DNA from: Deinococcus ficus
GTDB lineage: Bacteria; Deinococcota; Deinococci; Deinococcales; Deinococcaceae
Length of the DNA stretch: 64,000 nt
Direction: 5' to 3'
NCBI RefSeq assembly: GCF_003444775.1
Contig: NZ_CP021081.1
Coordinates: forward strand, 1,724,001-1,788,000
Below are positions 1 to 8,791 of this stretch, in pieces. The notes under the pieces were generated by a model. It saw nothing but the letters and a program-made list of their open reading frames with translations. It made no database searches and had not been told where the DNA came from. Made by a program: the position numbers and the translations under genes. Position 1 is the stretch's first letter. Each line of letters begins with the position of its first letter.

Positions 1-267
1 GTTGGCGCGCAGGCGGCCGGTGATGTTCGTGTGGTACACGATATCCCGCCGCTCCGGGCGGTAGGCGTACGCGAGCGGCGTGATGAACGGGAAGGCCTCG
101 CCGTCGTCGGCCTGCCACAGCGTGGCGACCCGGGCGATCCGCTCCTGGAGCAGCAGTTCGGCGATCCAGCCCTCGTCCCGGCGGTTCTGCGGGCGGCGGC
201 TCACGCTCATGTCCCGCTGCCGGGGGTCGTAGATGTCAGGGACGCGGGGGTGGGTGGACTCACTCAT
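1..267 (-). CDS. PNPOx/NimA-like FMN-binding protein (3' part outside window)
   Basis: Only the first 89 codons are present; the gene runs off the left edge. The N-terminus is a hydrophilic segment followed by the first strands of a split-barrel flavin-binding fold (residues about 42-70, RIARVATLW then PFITPLAYAY), as in the pyridoxamine-5'-phosphate-oxidase-like family that includes NimA proteins. It is probably an FMN-binding oxidoreductase or storage protein; the substrate cannot be told. The ATG at 267 follows a TAGCGT -10 by 6 nt, so the mRNA is probably leaderless. It is divergent from a MocR regulator only 20 bp away, which is likely its controller. Confidence 0.75.
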   Translation of the reverse strand, partial: MSESTHPRVPDIYDPRQRDMSVSRRPQNRRDEGWIAELLLQERIARVATLWQADDGEAFPFITPLAYAYRPERRDIVYHTNITGRLRAN

Positions 268-272
268 GCTGC

Positions 273-279
273 TACGCTA
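273..279. promoter_or_regulatory. Overlapping divergent -10 elements of the PNPOx/MocR pair
   Basis: On the plus strand TACGCT (273-278) precedes the MocR GTG by 9 nt. On the minus strand TAGCGT (279-274) precedes the flavoprotein ATG by 6 nt. The two hexamers share five base pairs, so two RNA polymerases could not occupy both at once. The elements are seen; the exclusive-use consequence is inferred. Confidence 0.55.
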
Positions 280-287
280 GGGGTCAG

Positions 288-1760
288 GTGGCCCGCAAAG
301 AAGCTCCACTTTCAGACGAGACCGGGGGTCCACTCCTGGACCTGCCGGTCTCCCTCACGCTGGACCGCACGGGCCCGGCGCTGCACGCGCAGCTGGCCCG
401 GCAGCTCCGGGCGCACGTGCTCGGCGGGCGCCTGCCGGCCGGGTTCCGCCTGCCGGGGACGCGGCCGCTGGCGGCAGCACTGGGCGTCACGCGCGGCGTG
501 GTGGCCGAGGCGTACGCCGCCCTGGTCGCCGACGGCACGCTGGAGGCCGTGGTCGGCAGCGGCACGCGCGTGCCGGCCGGCGCGGCGCAGTCCCCGGCAC
601 CCCGCGCGGCGCGGACCCCCGGATGGTTTCAGGCGGCGCCCCCCGCCCCGGTCAGCACCTTCCGCCCGGAAGCGGGCATCTTCTTCCAGCACGGCGTGAC
701 CACCGGCCTCACGCTGGACGCCCGCGCGTGGCGGCAGGCCTGGGCGCACGGCGCGGCGCGCTCCCTGACCGGCGAGTACGGGGACGTGCAGGGCGAACCG
801 GACTTCCGCGCGGCCCTGGCGGCCTTCGCGGGCCGTTCACGGGGCCTGACAGCCGGCGCGGAGGACGTGACCGTGATCTCCGGCACGCTGCAGGGCCTGA
901 ACCTGATCGCGCGGGGCGTGCTGCCGCCCGCCTCCACGGTGCTGTTCGAGCACCCGGGGTACCAGGCGGCCCGGCAGGTGTTCCTGGACGCCGGGCACAC
1001 GGTGCTGCCCCTGAAGGTGGACGAGGACGGCCCGGTCGTGACGCCGGACCTGCCCGCGGCGCGCCTGGTGTACGTGACCCCCAGTCACCAGTTCCCGCTG
1101 GGCGTGCGCATGAGCCTGCCGAGGCGGCTGGCCCTGCTGGAGTGGGCCGCGCGGCACGACGCGCTTATCGTGGAGGACGACTACGACAGCGAATTCCGGT
1201 ACGGCGCGCCGCCCCTGCCGCCGCTGGCGGGCCTGGACGTGGGTGGTCACCGGGTGCTCTACCTGGGCACCCTGAGCAAGGTCCTCACGCCGGGCGTGCG
1301 GGTGGGGTTCGTGATCGCCCCGCCGGCCATCCGGGCAGCCCTGGTGCGGGAGCGCACGCTGCTGGACGCCGGCAGTCCGCTGCCCGTGCAGCACGCCCTG
1401 ACATGGCTGCTCACGCACGGGGAACTGGACCGGCACATCCGCCGCTCGCGCCGCTGGCACGCCCAGGTGCGCGAGGCGCTCACGCGGGAACTGGCCGGCC
1501 TGGAGCCCCACGCGAGGCTGGGCGGGATCGAGGCCGGGCTGCACGTGTGCCTGCGCCTCTCCCCCGCCCTGCACGCCGGCGAGGTGCAGCAGGACCTGGC
1601 GCGGCGCGGCGTGCACGTGTCCACCCTGGACGCCTTCATGCCGGGAGACACGCCGCCGAACGCGCTGCTGCTGGGGCACGGCGGCCTGACCGCCACGCAG
1701 GCGGCCGGGGGTGCGCGCACGATCCGGGACGTGATCGTCGCGCGCGCCCCCGGCCGGTAA
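288..1760 (+). CDS. MocR/PdxR-type GntR-family regulator with aminotransferase domain
   Basis: Transcription factor of the MocR class: a GntR winged helix (about residues 20-95) fused to a fold-type I aminotransferase domain (about 115-485) that binds PLP as effector rather than acting as an enzyme. The PLP lysine is Lys331 in the GTLSKVLTPG motif, and the DDYDSEFR segment upstream fits the cofactor site. Length (490 aa) is normal for the family. GTG start at 288; no Shine-Dalgarno, consistent with the nearby -10. MocR proteins usually act on an adjacent divergent gene, here the PNPOx-family gene, so a vitamin B6-linked response is likely but not proven. Confidence 0.9.
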   Translation: MARKEAPLSDETGGPLLDLPVSLTLDRTGPALHAQLARQLRAHVLGGRLPAGFRLPGTRPLAAALGVTRGVVAEAYAALVADGTLEAVVGSGTRVPAGAAQSPAPRAARTPGWFQAAPPAPVSTFRPEAGIFFQHGVTTGLTLDARAWRQAWAHGAARSLTGEYGDVQGEPDFRAALAAFAGRSRGLTAGAEDVTVISGTLQGLNLIARGVLPPASTVLFEHPGYQAARQVFLDAGHTVLPLKVDEDGPVVTPDLPAARLVYVTPSHQFPLGVRMSLPRRLALLEWAARHDALIVEDDYDSEFRYGAPPLPPLAGLDVGGHRVLYLGTLSKVLTPGVRVGFVIAPPAIRAALVRERTLLDAGSPLPVQHALTWLLTHGELDRHIRRSRRWHAQVREALTRELAGLEPHARLGGIEAGLHVCLRLSPALHAGEVQQDLARRGVHVSTLDAFMPGDTPPNALLLGHGGLTATQAAGGARTIRDVIVARAPGR

Positions 1761-1766
1761 GTTCGC

Positions 1767-2837
<1,071 letters not shown>

Positions 2838-2876
2838 CGCGCGAGTCTACGCCGCAGCGCGGGTATCCTGAGTGGG

Positions 2877-3284
2877 ATGTCCCGCGTTCCGCCCGGCCTT
2901 CCAGACGACCCCGCCGCGCCGGACGTGCGGGTGAGCGTGCAGGTGCAGCACCTGCCGCAGCACAGCGTTCCAGGCCGGCAGCTGTTCACGTACGTGATCG
3001 TGATCGAGAACCACGCCGACGACACCTGGCAGGTCATGGCGCGCCAATGGTCCATCACGGACGGCGCGGGCCGCGTGACGGAGGTCGAGGGTGAGGGCGT
3101 GGTGGGTGAGCAGCCCATCATTCCGGCCGGGGGAAGTTTCACGTACGACTCGTTCGTGACGGTGGAGGCCACGCCGGGCCGCATGCGGGGCTGGTACACG
3201 CTGCGCAACGCCTGGGGGCAGGGCGCGCGGGTGCCGATTCCGGAGTTCCTGCTGGACGTGCCGGGCCAGCGGGTCCTGAACTGA
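2877..3284 (+). CDS. apaG: ApaG-domain protein
   Basis: A 135-residue protein dominated by an ApaG/DUF525 immunoglobulin-like domain (about residues 15-130; landmarks YVIVIENHADDTWQ, ARQWSITDG and FTYDSFV). In enterobacteria ApaG is linked to metal and Ap4A physiology, but the biochemical role is not established. ATG at 2877 lies 7 nt after TATCCT, so leaderless; the longer open frame upstream is antisense to the M42 gene and is not coding. Divergent from the M42 peptidase with 39 bp between. Confidence 0.88.
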   Translation: MSRVPPGLPDDPAAPDVRVSVQVQHLPQHSVPGRQLFTYVIVIENHADDTWQVMARQWSITDGAGRVTEVEGEGVVGEQPIIPAGGSFTYDSFVTVEATPGRMRGWYTLRNAWGQGARVPIPEFLLDVPGQRVLN

Positions 3285-3327
3285 GCGGGGGACGCGGGGC
3301 CCGCCGCGCGGCGTCTATGCTCCGCTG

Positions 3328-3870
3328 ATGCTGACCGAGTCTGATCTGAGTGCGTTTCTGGCCTCGCCCGTGCCGGTGGTGGCGGTCACCGCCCGGCACG
3401 CGGGCGTGCGCAATGCGATGGCGGCGGGCTGGAGCATGCCGCTGAGCATGACCCCGCCCCTGTACGGCGTTCAGGTGGGCAAGGAGCGTGGCACCCACCC
3501 GCTGATCACGGGGAGTGGGGAGTTCGGCGTGAACTTCCTGCCGCTGGCGCGCGCCCGGACGGTGCATGGCGCCGGGTCCTTTCACCTGTACGACGGGGTG
3601 GACAAGTACGCCCGCGTGCCGCTGACCGAGCATCCGGACGCGCCGCTGGCGCTGGCGGAGGCGTTCCTGCACTACACCTGCCGGGTGGTGAACGTGGTGG
3701 AGACCGGCGACCATGACCTGTTCGTGGGCGAGGTGGTGCGGGTGCTCCGGGACCCGGAATTCTACGATGCGCAGGGGGTGTTCCGCGGGTCCGCGGCGCT
3801 GCACAACGGGCGGGGCCTGTACGTGGGCAGCGGGCAGGAACGGCTGGCCTTCCCGAAAGACCGTTACTGA
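3328..3870 (+). CDS. Flavin reductase / flavoredoxin-family protein
   Basis: 180-aa protein with the FMN-binding split barrel of the flavin reductase-like family. The segment GWSMPLSMTPPLYGVQVGKE (about residues 31-50) followed by the conserved LITGSGEFGVNFLP matches NAD(P)H:flavin oxidoreductase/flavoredoxin proteins that bind flavin and pass electrons to partners. Partner unknown. ATG at 3328 is 6 nt after TATGCT (leaderless). Its 3' end overlaps the convergent mutL end by 7 bp. Confidence 0.8.
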   Translation: MLTESDLSAFLASPVPVVAVTARHAGVRNAMAAGWSMPLSMTPPLYGVQVGKERGTHPLITGSGEFGVNFLPLARARTVHGAGSFHLYDGVDKYARVPLTEHPDAPLALAEAFLHYTCRVVNVVETGDHDLFVGEVVRVLRDPEFYDAQGVFRGSAALHNGRGLYVGSGQERLAFPKDRY

Positions 3871-5534
3871 GTTCGGCCGGCGGCGGCGACGACTGCGGCG
3901 CGGGCGGTCTCGTCACGGCCCCGGGCGACGTCCCGCACGCCCCGGCGCCCGAAGGCGTGCGCGAGGTCGCGTTCGGAGAGGCGCAGCACGGTGGGCCGGC
4001 CGTGCGGGCACGACCACGGCTGCTCGCAGGCGTTCAGGGCGGCCAGGATGCCCCGCCCGGCCGTCAGGGTGATCTCCCCGGCCTTCAGGGCGGGCGCGCA
4101 GGCGAGGCGGCCCAGCACGTCCCGGCGGGGGTCCGGGTGGTCCCCCAGGGCCGCTTCCACGATCAGTTCGTGCAGCCGGGGCACCGGCAGCGGCGCCAGG
4201 GTGGCGGGCAGGGTGCGCAGCCGGGCCAGGCCGGCGCCGAACGCCTCGATGGTCAGGCCCCAGGCGCGCAGCTCGGCGTCGCGTTCATGCAGGCGGGCGG
4301 TCTGGGCGGGGGTCAGGTGCAGCAGTTCGGGTTCCGGCAGTTCGTGGGGCGACGCGCTTCCCAGGTCGCGGGTGAACTGCTCGAACAGCGCGCGTTCGTG
4401 CGCGGCGTGGGCATCCACGATCCAAAGGTCGCCCTCGGCCTGCGCGAGCAGGTACAGGTCCTGGTACAGGCCCAGCAGTTCCAGCGCCGGGAAGGCCGGG
4501 TGCTGCGGGGCGTGCGCGGGGTCCGTGACGGGCAGCGGGGCGGGGGCGTGCCGGGCCAGCGGGTGCGCCGCGAGGGCCTGCGCCACGGCGTCCCGCACCC
4601 GGCCGGTCAGGGCGGGCAGGTCGGCCAGGGCCACGACCTGTTTCGCGGGGTGGACGTTGGGGTTGTGGTCCTCGGGGTTCACGGTGAGGTTCAGCACGCA
4701 CAGGGGCGCCGCGCCGGCCGGAAGCAGTTCGGCGTACGCGTCGATCACGGCCTTCTCCAGTTCGGGTGGGGCGAGGATGGGCCGGCCGTTCACGCTGAGG
4801 TGCATGCGGTCGCGCCGCGCACGGGTGAGTTCAGGGCGGGACACGACGCCGGTCACGCCGGGGGCGTCCACGGGCAGCACGCGGTTGGCGTTCAGGGAGC
4901 CGTACACGCTGGCGACCGCGCCGCGGTGATCGGCGGGCGCGTGCGTGAGGCGCGCCTCGCCGTCCACCACCAGCCGCCAGTGAAGTTCGGGGTGGTGCAG
5001 CACGTACCGGGACACCAGCGCCGTGACCTCGCGAACCTCGGTGGGGGCGGGGGCCTGCGTGCGCCGCCGGGCGGGAAGTGCCGCGAACAGGTGCCGGACG
5101 GTCACGGTGGTGCCGGCCGGCGCGGACGCGCGGCGCACCGTCACCGTCTCCCCCTGGGCGTGCACCTCGGTGGCGCCCACCTGCGCGGCGGGGCGGGTGA
5201 CGAGGTGCAGGTCGCCGGCCTGCGCCGCGGCCCACAGCGCCTCGCCGCGGAAGCCCAGGGTGGTCACGTGGTCCACGGCCTGCACGTCCGGGGCAAGTTT
5301 GCTGGTGGCGTGCCGCACGGGGGCCAGCGCGGCCGCCCCGGCGGGAATGCCGGCGCCGTTGTCGCGCACGCGGATCAGGGTCAGGCCGCCGCCGTCCAGG
5401 TCGATCTCCAGGCGGGTGGCGCCGGCGTCCAGGGCGTTCTCCACGAGTTCCCGCACGACGTCCAGCGGGCGGGACACGACCTCGCCCGCCGCGATCAGCC
5501 GCGCGACGTGGGCGGGGAGGACGTGAATGGTCAT
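3864..5534 (-). CDS. mutL: DNA mismatch repair protein MutL
   Basis: GHKL ATPase that links MutS mismatch recognition to strand nicking. N-terminal ATPase motifs are intact: ELVENALDAGAT (29-40), RDNGAGIP (58-64) and TLGFRGEAL (92-100). The C-terminal domain keeps the nicking-endonuclease layout: DAHAAHERALFE near residue 373, an ACAPALKAGE segment, and CPHGRP near 510. The first motif has Ala where the family consensus DQHA(X)2E(X)4E has Gln. 556 aa is normal for an endonuclease-type MutL. A TAGCCT -10 sits 10 nt before the ATG. Not adjacent to mutS, which lies about 4 kb away on the same strand. Confidence 0.97.
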   Translation of the reverse strand: MTIHVLPAHVARLIAAGEVVSRPLDVVRELVENALDAGATRLEIDLDGGGLTLIRVRDNGAGIPAGAAALAPVRHATSKLAPDVQAVDHVTTLGFRGEALWAAAQAGDLHLVTRPAAQVGATEVHAQGETVTVRRASAPAGTTVTVRHLFAALPARRRTQAPAPTEVREVTALVSRYVLHHPELHWRLVVDGEARLTHAPADHRGAVASVYGSLNANRVLPVDAPGVTGVVSRPELTRARRDRMHLSVNGRPILAPPELEKAVIDAYAELLPAGAAPLCVLNLTVNPEDHNPNVHPAKQVVALADLPALTGRVRDAVAQALAAHPLARHAPAPLPVTDPAHAPQHPAFPALELLGLYQDLYLLAQAEGDLWIVDAHAAHERALFEQFTRDLGSASPHELPEPELLHLTPAQTARLHERDAELRAWGLTIEAFGAGLARLRTLPATLAPLPVPRLHELIVEAALGDHPDPRRDVLGRLACAPALKAGEITLTAGRGILAALNACEQPWSCPHGRPTVLRLSERDLAHAFGRRGVRDVARGRDETARAAVVAAAGRTQ

Positions 5535-5596
5535 GTCGCGGGCAAGGCTAGCGCAGGGAGCGGGCCGGGACAGGGACGGAATTCACCACCGGCACG

Positions 5597-6976
5597 TCAC
5601 CCCGCCGGGTCCGGGAGGATCTTGCCGGGGTTGAGCAGGCCGTGCGGGTCGAACAGGCGCTTGAGGTCCCGCATGACGTCCAGGGTATCCCCGTGCTCCT
5701 GCGCGAGGTACTTCTGCTTGTGCAGGCCGACGCCGTGCTCGCCGGTACAGGTCCCGCCGGCCGCCAGGGTGGCCTGCATCAGCTCGTCGTAGGTGGCGTG
5801 AATGGCGGCCCAGGTGGCGTGGTCGTCCGGGGGCGCGTGGAACAGCACATGGAAGTTCCCGTCCCCGACGTGCCCGACGAAACTGGTGTTCAGGCCGCGG
5901 TCCAGGCAGCGCTGGCGGGTGAAGTCCAGCACGTCCGGCAGGCGGTGCAGGGGCACGCAGGCGTCCGTGCTGAGCTGCGCGTGCCCGGGGTACTGGGCGC
6001 TCATGGCCGTGTAGGCCTTGTGGCGGGCCTCCCACAGGGCGCGGCGTTCCTCGGCGGCGGTGGCGGTGGCCACGTCCTGTGCGCCGGCGTCCAGGCACAG
6101 GGCGCGGCACACCTCCAGCGCGTCCTGCAGGGCAGCGGGGCTGGCGGCGGCCAGTTCGATCCACAGGGTCGGCTGCTCGGGGTACGTGCGGCCCAGGTGG
6201 CGGTTCACGGCGGCGATCATGGGCTCGTCCATCAGTTCCAGGCGTTCCGGGTTCAGCGCGGCGCCCATCACCAGCACCGCGCACTCTGCGGCCTCGCGGA
6301 CGGTGGGGAACGTGCAGCGCAGCGCCAGCAGTTCCTCCGGCAGGGGCCACAGCCGCACGGTGAGTTCCGTGATGACGCCCAGGGTGCCCTCCGCGCCGAT
6401 GAACAGGTGTTTCAGGTCGTACCCGGCGCTGGTCTTGCGGGCGCGGCTGCCCACCCGGATCATCCGGCCGTCCATCAGCGCGACCCGCATTTCCAGGACA
6501 TTGTCGCGGGTGGTGCCGTACCGCACCGCGCCGGTGCCGCTGGCGTTCGTGGACGCCATGCCGCCAAGTGTGGCCTCCGCGCCCGGGTCCACCGCCCAGA
6601 ACAGGCCGTGCCGCCGCGCCTGCCGGTTGAGTTCCGGGTAGGGCACGCCGGGCTGCACGGTCGCCTGGAACCCGCCCGGTTCGATGCCCAGCACGGCGTT
6701 CATGCCCGTGACGTCCAGCGACAGGCCGCCGTGGACGGGCACGATCTGGCCTTCCAGGCTGCTGCCCGCCGCGAATGGCGTGACCGGGAAGCGGTGCTGC
6801 CGGGCCAGGGCCAGGGCGTCCACCACGTCCTGTTCGCTGCGGGCGTGCAGCACGCCGTCCGGCAGGTGGAAGTCCAGGCGGCTTTCGTCCCGCGCGTGCG
6901 CCTCGCGCACGGCGGCGCTGACGCTGAAGGCTTCCCCGAACCGGGCGCGCAGCGCCGAGAGTGCCGTTTCCTGCAT
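5597..6976 (-). CDS. FAD-linked 2-hydroxy-acid oxidase/dehydrogenase (GlcD/D-lactate dehydrogenase type)
   Basis: Flavoprotein of the PCMH/VAO family that oxidises a D-2-hydroxy acid such as glycolate or D-lactate to the oxo acid. The FAD-binding region is clear: PFAAGSSLEG (about 67-76) and PGAEATLGGMASTNASG (about 130-147); the C-terminal cap ends in the conserved GEHGVGLHKQKYL. I chose the ATG at 6976 (459 aa); the open frame extends upstream but would run through the divergent gene. Start and 5' end lie inside a long inverted repeat shared with the divergent FMN-dependent hydroxy-acid oxidase, suggesting joint control of glycolate/lactate use. Confidence 0.88.
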   Translation of the reverse strand: MQETALSALRARFGEAFSVSAAVREAHARDESRLDFHLPDGVLHARSEQDVVDALALARQHRFPVTPFAAGSSLEGQIVPVHGGLSLDVTGMNAVLGIEPGGFQATVQPGVPYPELNRQARRHGLFWAVDPGAEATLGGMASTNASGTGAVRYGTTRDNVLEMRVALMDGRMIRVGSRARKTSAGYDLKHLFIGAEGTLGVITELTVRLWPLPEELLALRCTFPTVREAAECAVLVMGAALNPERLELMDEPMIAAVNRHLGRTYPEQPTLWIELAAASPAALQDALEVCRALCLDAGAQDVATATAAEERRALWEARHKAYTAMSAQYPGHAQLSTDACVPLHRLPDVLDFTRQRCLDRGLNTSFVGHVGDGNFHVLFHAPPDDHATWAAIHATYDELMQATLAAGGTCTGEHGVGLHKQKYLAQEHGDTLDVMRDLKRLFDPHGLLNPGKILPDPAG

Positions 6977-7028
6977 GCCTGATTGTGCACCCCGCACCCG
7001 CCGGCGGCCCGGTGCAGAATCAGGCATG
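6974..7028. promoter_or_regulatory. Near-perfect 18-bp inverted repeat covering both divergent start codons
   Basis: Left arm 6974-6991 and right arm 7011-7028 are reverse complements with one mismatch (11 bp perfect at the outer ends, then a mismatch, then 6 more). The outer trinucleotides are the ATG codons of the two divergent oxidase genes, and CACAAT / CAGAAT -10-like hexamers sit symmetrically 5 nt before each ATG. The spacer is 19 bp. It may be a mirrored leaderless promoter, an operator, or both. Confidence 0.7.
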
Positions 7029-8117
7029 TCCTCTCCCCTGCCCGGCCCGCCTGACCTGAACGCCCTGCTGAACCTCGCCGAGATCGAGGCGGCCGGGCGC
7101 GCGCGCATGACGCTGGAGGCCATGACGTACTACGCCGGCGGCGCGAACGACGAGCACACCCTGCGCGCCAACCGCGAGAGCTTCGCGCGGCTGAAACTGC
7201 TGCCGCGGGTGCTGGTGGACGTCAGTGAGATCGACACGCGCGCCGCGGTGCTGGGACAGATGCTGAGTTTCCCGGTGGGCATCGCGCCCAGCGCCATGCA
7301 CGGCCTCGCCCACCCGGACGCCGAACTGGGCACCGCGCGCGCCGCCGCGCAGGCCGGCAGCCTGATGACGCTCTCCACCATGAGCACCAGCACCATCGAG
7401 GACGTCGCCCAGGCTGCGGCCGGGCGGCTGTGGTTCCAGCTGTACCTGTACCGCGACCGCGAGGTGAGCCGCGAGGTGGTCCGGCGGGCCGCGGCGGCCG
7501 GCGCGCGGGCGCTGGTCCTCACCGTGGACGCCCCGCAGCTCGGCCGGCGCGAGGGCCTGAAACGCCACCCCCTGTACCTGCCCGACACCCTCACCCTCCC
7601 CAACGTTGGGCCGCGCCGGCCCGGCACGGAGCACCTCACGCCCATCGACCATTTCAACAGCCTGCTGGACCCCAGCCTGTCCTGGCAGGACCTCGACTGG
7701 CTGCGCGGCGTGACGGACCTGCCCATCGTCCTGAAAGGCATTCACTCGCCGGCCGACGCGGAGCGGGCCGCGGAGCGCGGCTGTCACGTGTGGCTCAGCA
7801 ACCACGGCGGACGGCAGCTCGACACCGCCGTGACGCCCCTGGACGTCCTGCCCGAAACCCGGCGCCGCGTCGGCGACCGCGCCGAGGTGTACCTGGACGG
7901 CGGCGTCACCCGCGGCACGGACCTCGTGAAGGCCCTGGCCCTCGGCGCGGACGCCGTGTTCCTGGGCCGGGCGGCGCTGTGGGGCCTCGCGGCCGGCGGG
8001 CAGGCCGGCGTGGAACACACCCTGGCCCTGCTGCACGACGAATTCCGGCTGGCGATGGCGCTGTGCGGCGTGACCCGCGTGACCGACCTGACCCCCGACC
8101 TGATCTGGCGAGAGTAA
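7026..8117 (+). CDS. FMN-dependent alpha-hydroxy-acid oxidase (LldD / glycolate oxidase / lactate oxidase type)
   Basis: TIM-barrel flavoenzyme oxidising an L-2-hydroxy acid (lactate or glycolate) to the oxo acid. Landmarks: the N-terminal YYAGGANDE segment near residue 38, PVGIAPSAMHGLAHPD, the flavin lysine in VLKGI near residue 238, and the catalytic SNHGGRQLD histidine at about residue 260, followed by DGGVTRGTDLVKALALGADAV. 363 aa is typical. ATG at 7026 sits at the tip of the inverted repeat shared with the divergent FAD enzyme. The pair could handle both stereoisomers of lactate, or glycolate; the sequence does not decide. Confidence 0.9.
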   Translation: MSSPLPGPPDLNALLNLAEIEAAGRARMTLEAMTYYAGGANDEHTLRANRESFARLKLLPRVLVDVSEIDTRAAVLGQMLSFPVGIAPSAMHGLAHPDAELGTARAAAQAGSLMTLSTMSTSTIEDVAQAAAGRLWFQLYLYRDREVSREVVRRAAAAGARALVLTVDAPQLGRREGLKRHPLYLPDTLTLPNVGPRRPGTEHLTPIDHFNSLLDPSLSWQDLDWLRGVTDLPIVLKGIHSPADAERAAERGCHVWLSNHGGRQLDTAVTPLDVLPETRRRVGDRAEVYLDGGVTRGTDLVKALALGADAVFLGRAALWGLAAGGQAGVEHTLALLHDEFRLAMALCGVTRVTDLTPDLIWRE

Positions 8118-8123
8118 GGGGCG

Positions 8124-8720
8124 TCAGGGCCGGGGCAGCAGGGCGGCCAGCAGCGCGGGGGCGCGGCTGGCGGGCAGATGCCCGAGGATCACCAGGTCCG
8201 CGAGGCCGTGCACGGTGGCCCACAGGGCGTCCGTGAGGTCCGGCACGGGCCGGTCGGGCAGGCTGCCCTCCTGAATGGCGCGGGTGACCAGCGCGCGGCG
8301 CTGGTCGTGGCTGTGCTCGATGATCGGGGTGAGGGGGCTGGGCTGGCCGGGCGTGCAGATGGCCGGGTCGAAGATCAGCTGGAAGGCGTGGGGGCGGGCG
8401 GCGGCGTAGGCCACGTATGCCTCGCCGATGGCGAGAATGGCCTGCGCGGCCGTGGGCTGCCCGGAGGCCGCGGCCTCCTGAGCCTCGTTGAACTGCACGA
8501 GGCAGCGTTCGGCGACCGCCTGCAGGAGGTGCTGTTTGTCGGGGAAGTGATGGTAGGGGGCGGCGTGGCTGACGCCGGCGTGCCGGGCGATCTCGCGCAG
8601 GCTCAGCGCCGCGGCGCCCTGCGCGTCGAGGATCTCGTGGGCGGCGTTCAGGAGGGCCTCGCGGAGCTGGCCGTGGTGGTAGGTCTTCTCGCGGGTGCCG
8701 GGGCCAGCCGATCTTGACAT
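8124..8720 (-). CDS. TetR-family transcriptional regulator
   Basis: 198-aa repressor with an N-terminal TetR helix-turn-helix (about residues 12-60; landmarks SLREIARHAGVSHAAPYHHFPDKQHLL) and a C-terminal all-helical ligand domain. An earlier ATG (8729) lies inside the TAGGAT hexamer; the ATG at 8720, 7 nt downstream of it, is the better start for a leaderless mRNA. Divergent from a quinone-reductase-like gene, with a 15-bp dyad between them that is the obvious operator. Likely senses a quinone or other electrophile, by analogy with such pairs. Confidence 0.88.
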   Translation of the reverse strand: MSRSAGPGTREKTYHHGQLREALLNAAHEILDAQGAAALSLREIARHAGVSHAAPYHHFPDKQHLLQAVAERCLVQFNEAQEAAASGQPTAAQAILAIGEAYVAYAAARPHAFQLIFDPAICTPGQPSPLTPIIEHSHDQRRALVTRAIQEGSLPDRPVPDLTDALWATVHGLADLVILGHLPASRAPALLAALLPRP

Positions 8721-8739
8721 CGGCAACATCCTAGATTAA

Positions 8740-8754
8740 CTTGACACTGTCAAG
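8740..8754. promoter_or_regulatory. Probable TetR operator (7-bp arms, 1-bp centre)
   Basis: CTTGACA-C-TGTCAAG is a perfect dyad between the divergent TetR and quinone-reductase genes. A second TTGACA half-site lies at 8713-8718 within the regulator's start region. The TTGACA halves also resemble -35 hexamers on both strands, although on the minus strand the gap to TAGGAT is only 14 bp. Binding here would block both genes. Confidence 0.6.
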
Positions 8755-8791
8755 AATCCAGGCACCGTTAACATCCCCCGGAGGCTTCCCC

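Noticed and set aside
5642..6982. 446-codon plus-strand frame antisense to the FAD oxidase
   Set aside because: Composition rich in Gln, His, Gly and Val is typical of a shadow frame of high-GC coding sequence, while the minus frame has clear flavoprotein motifs.
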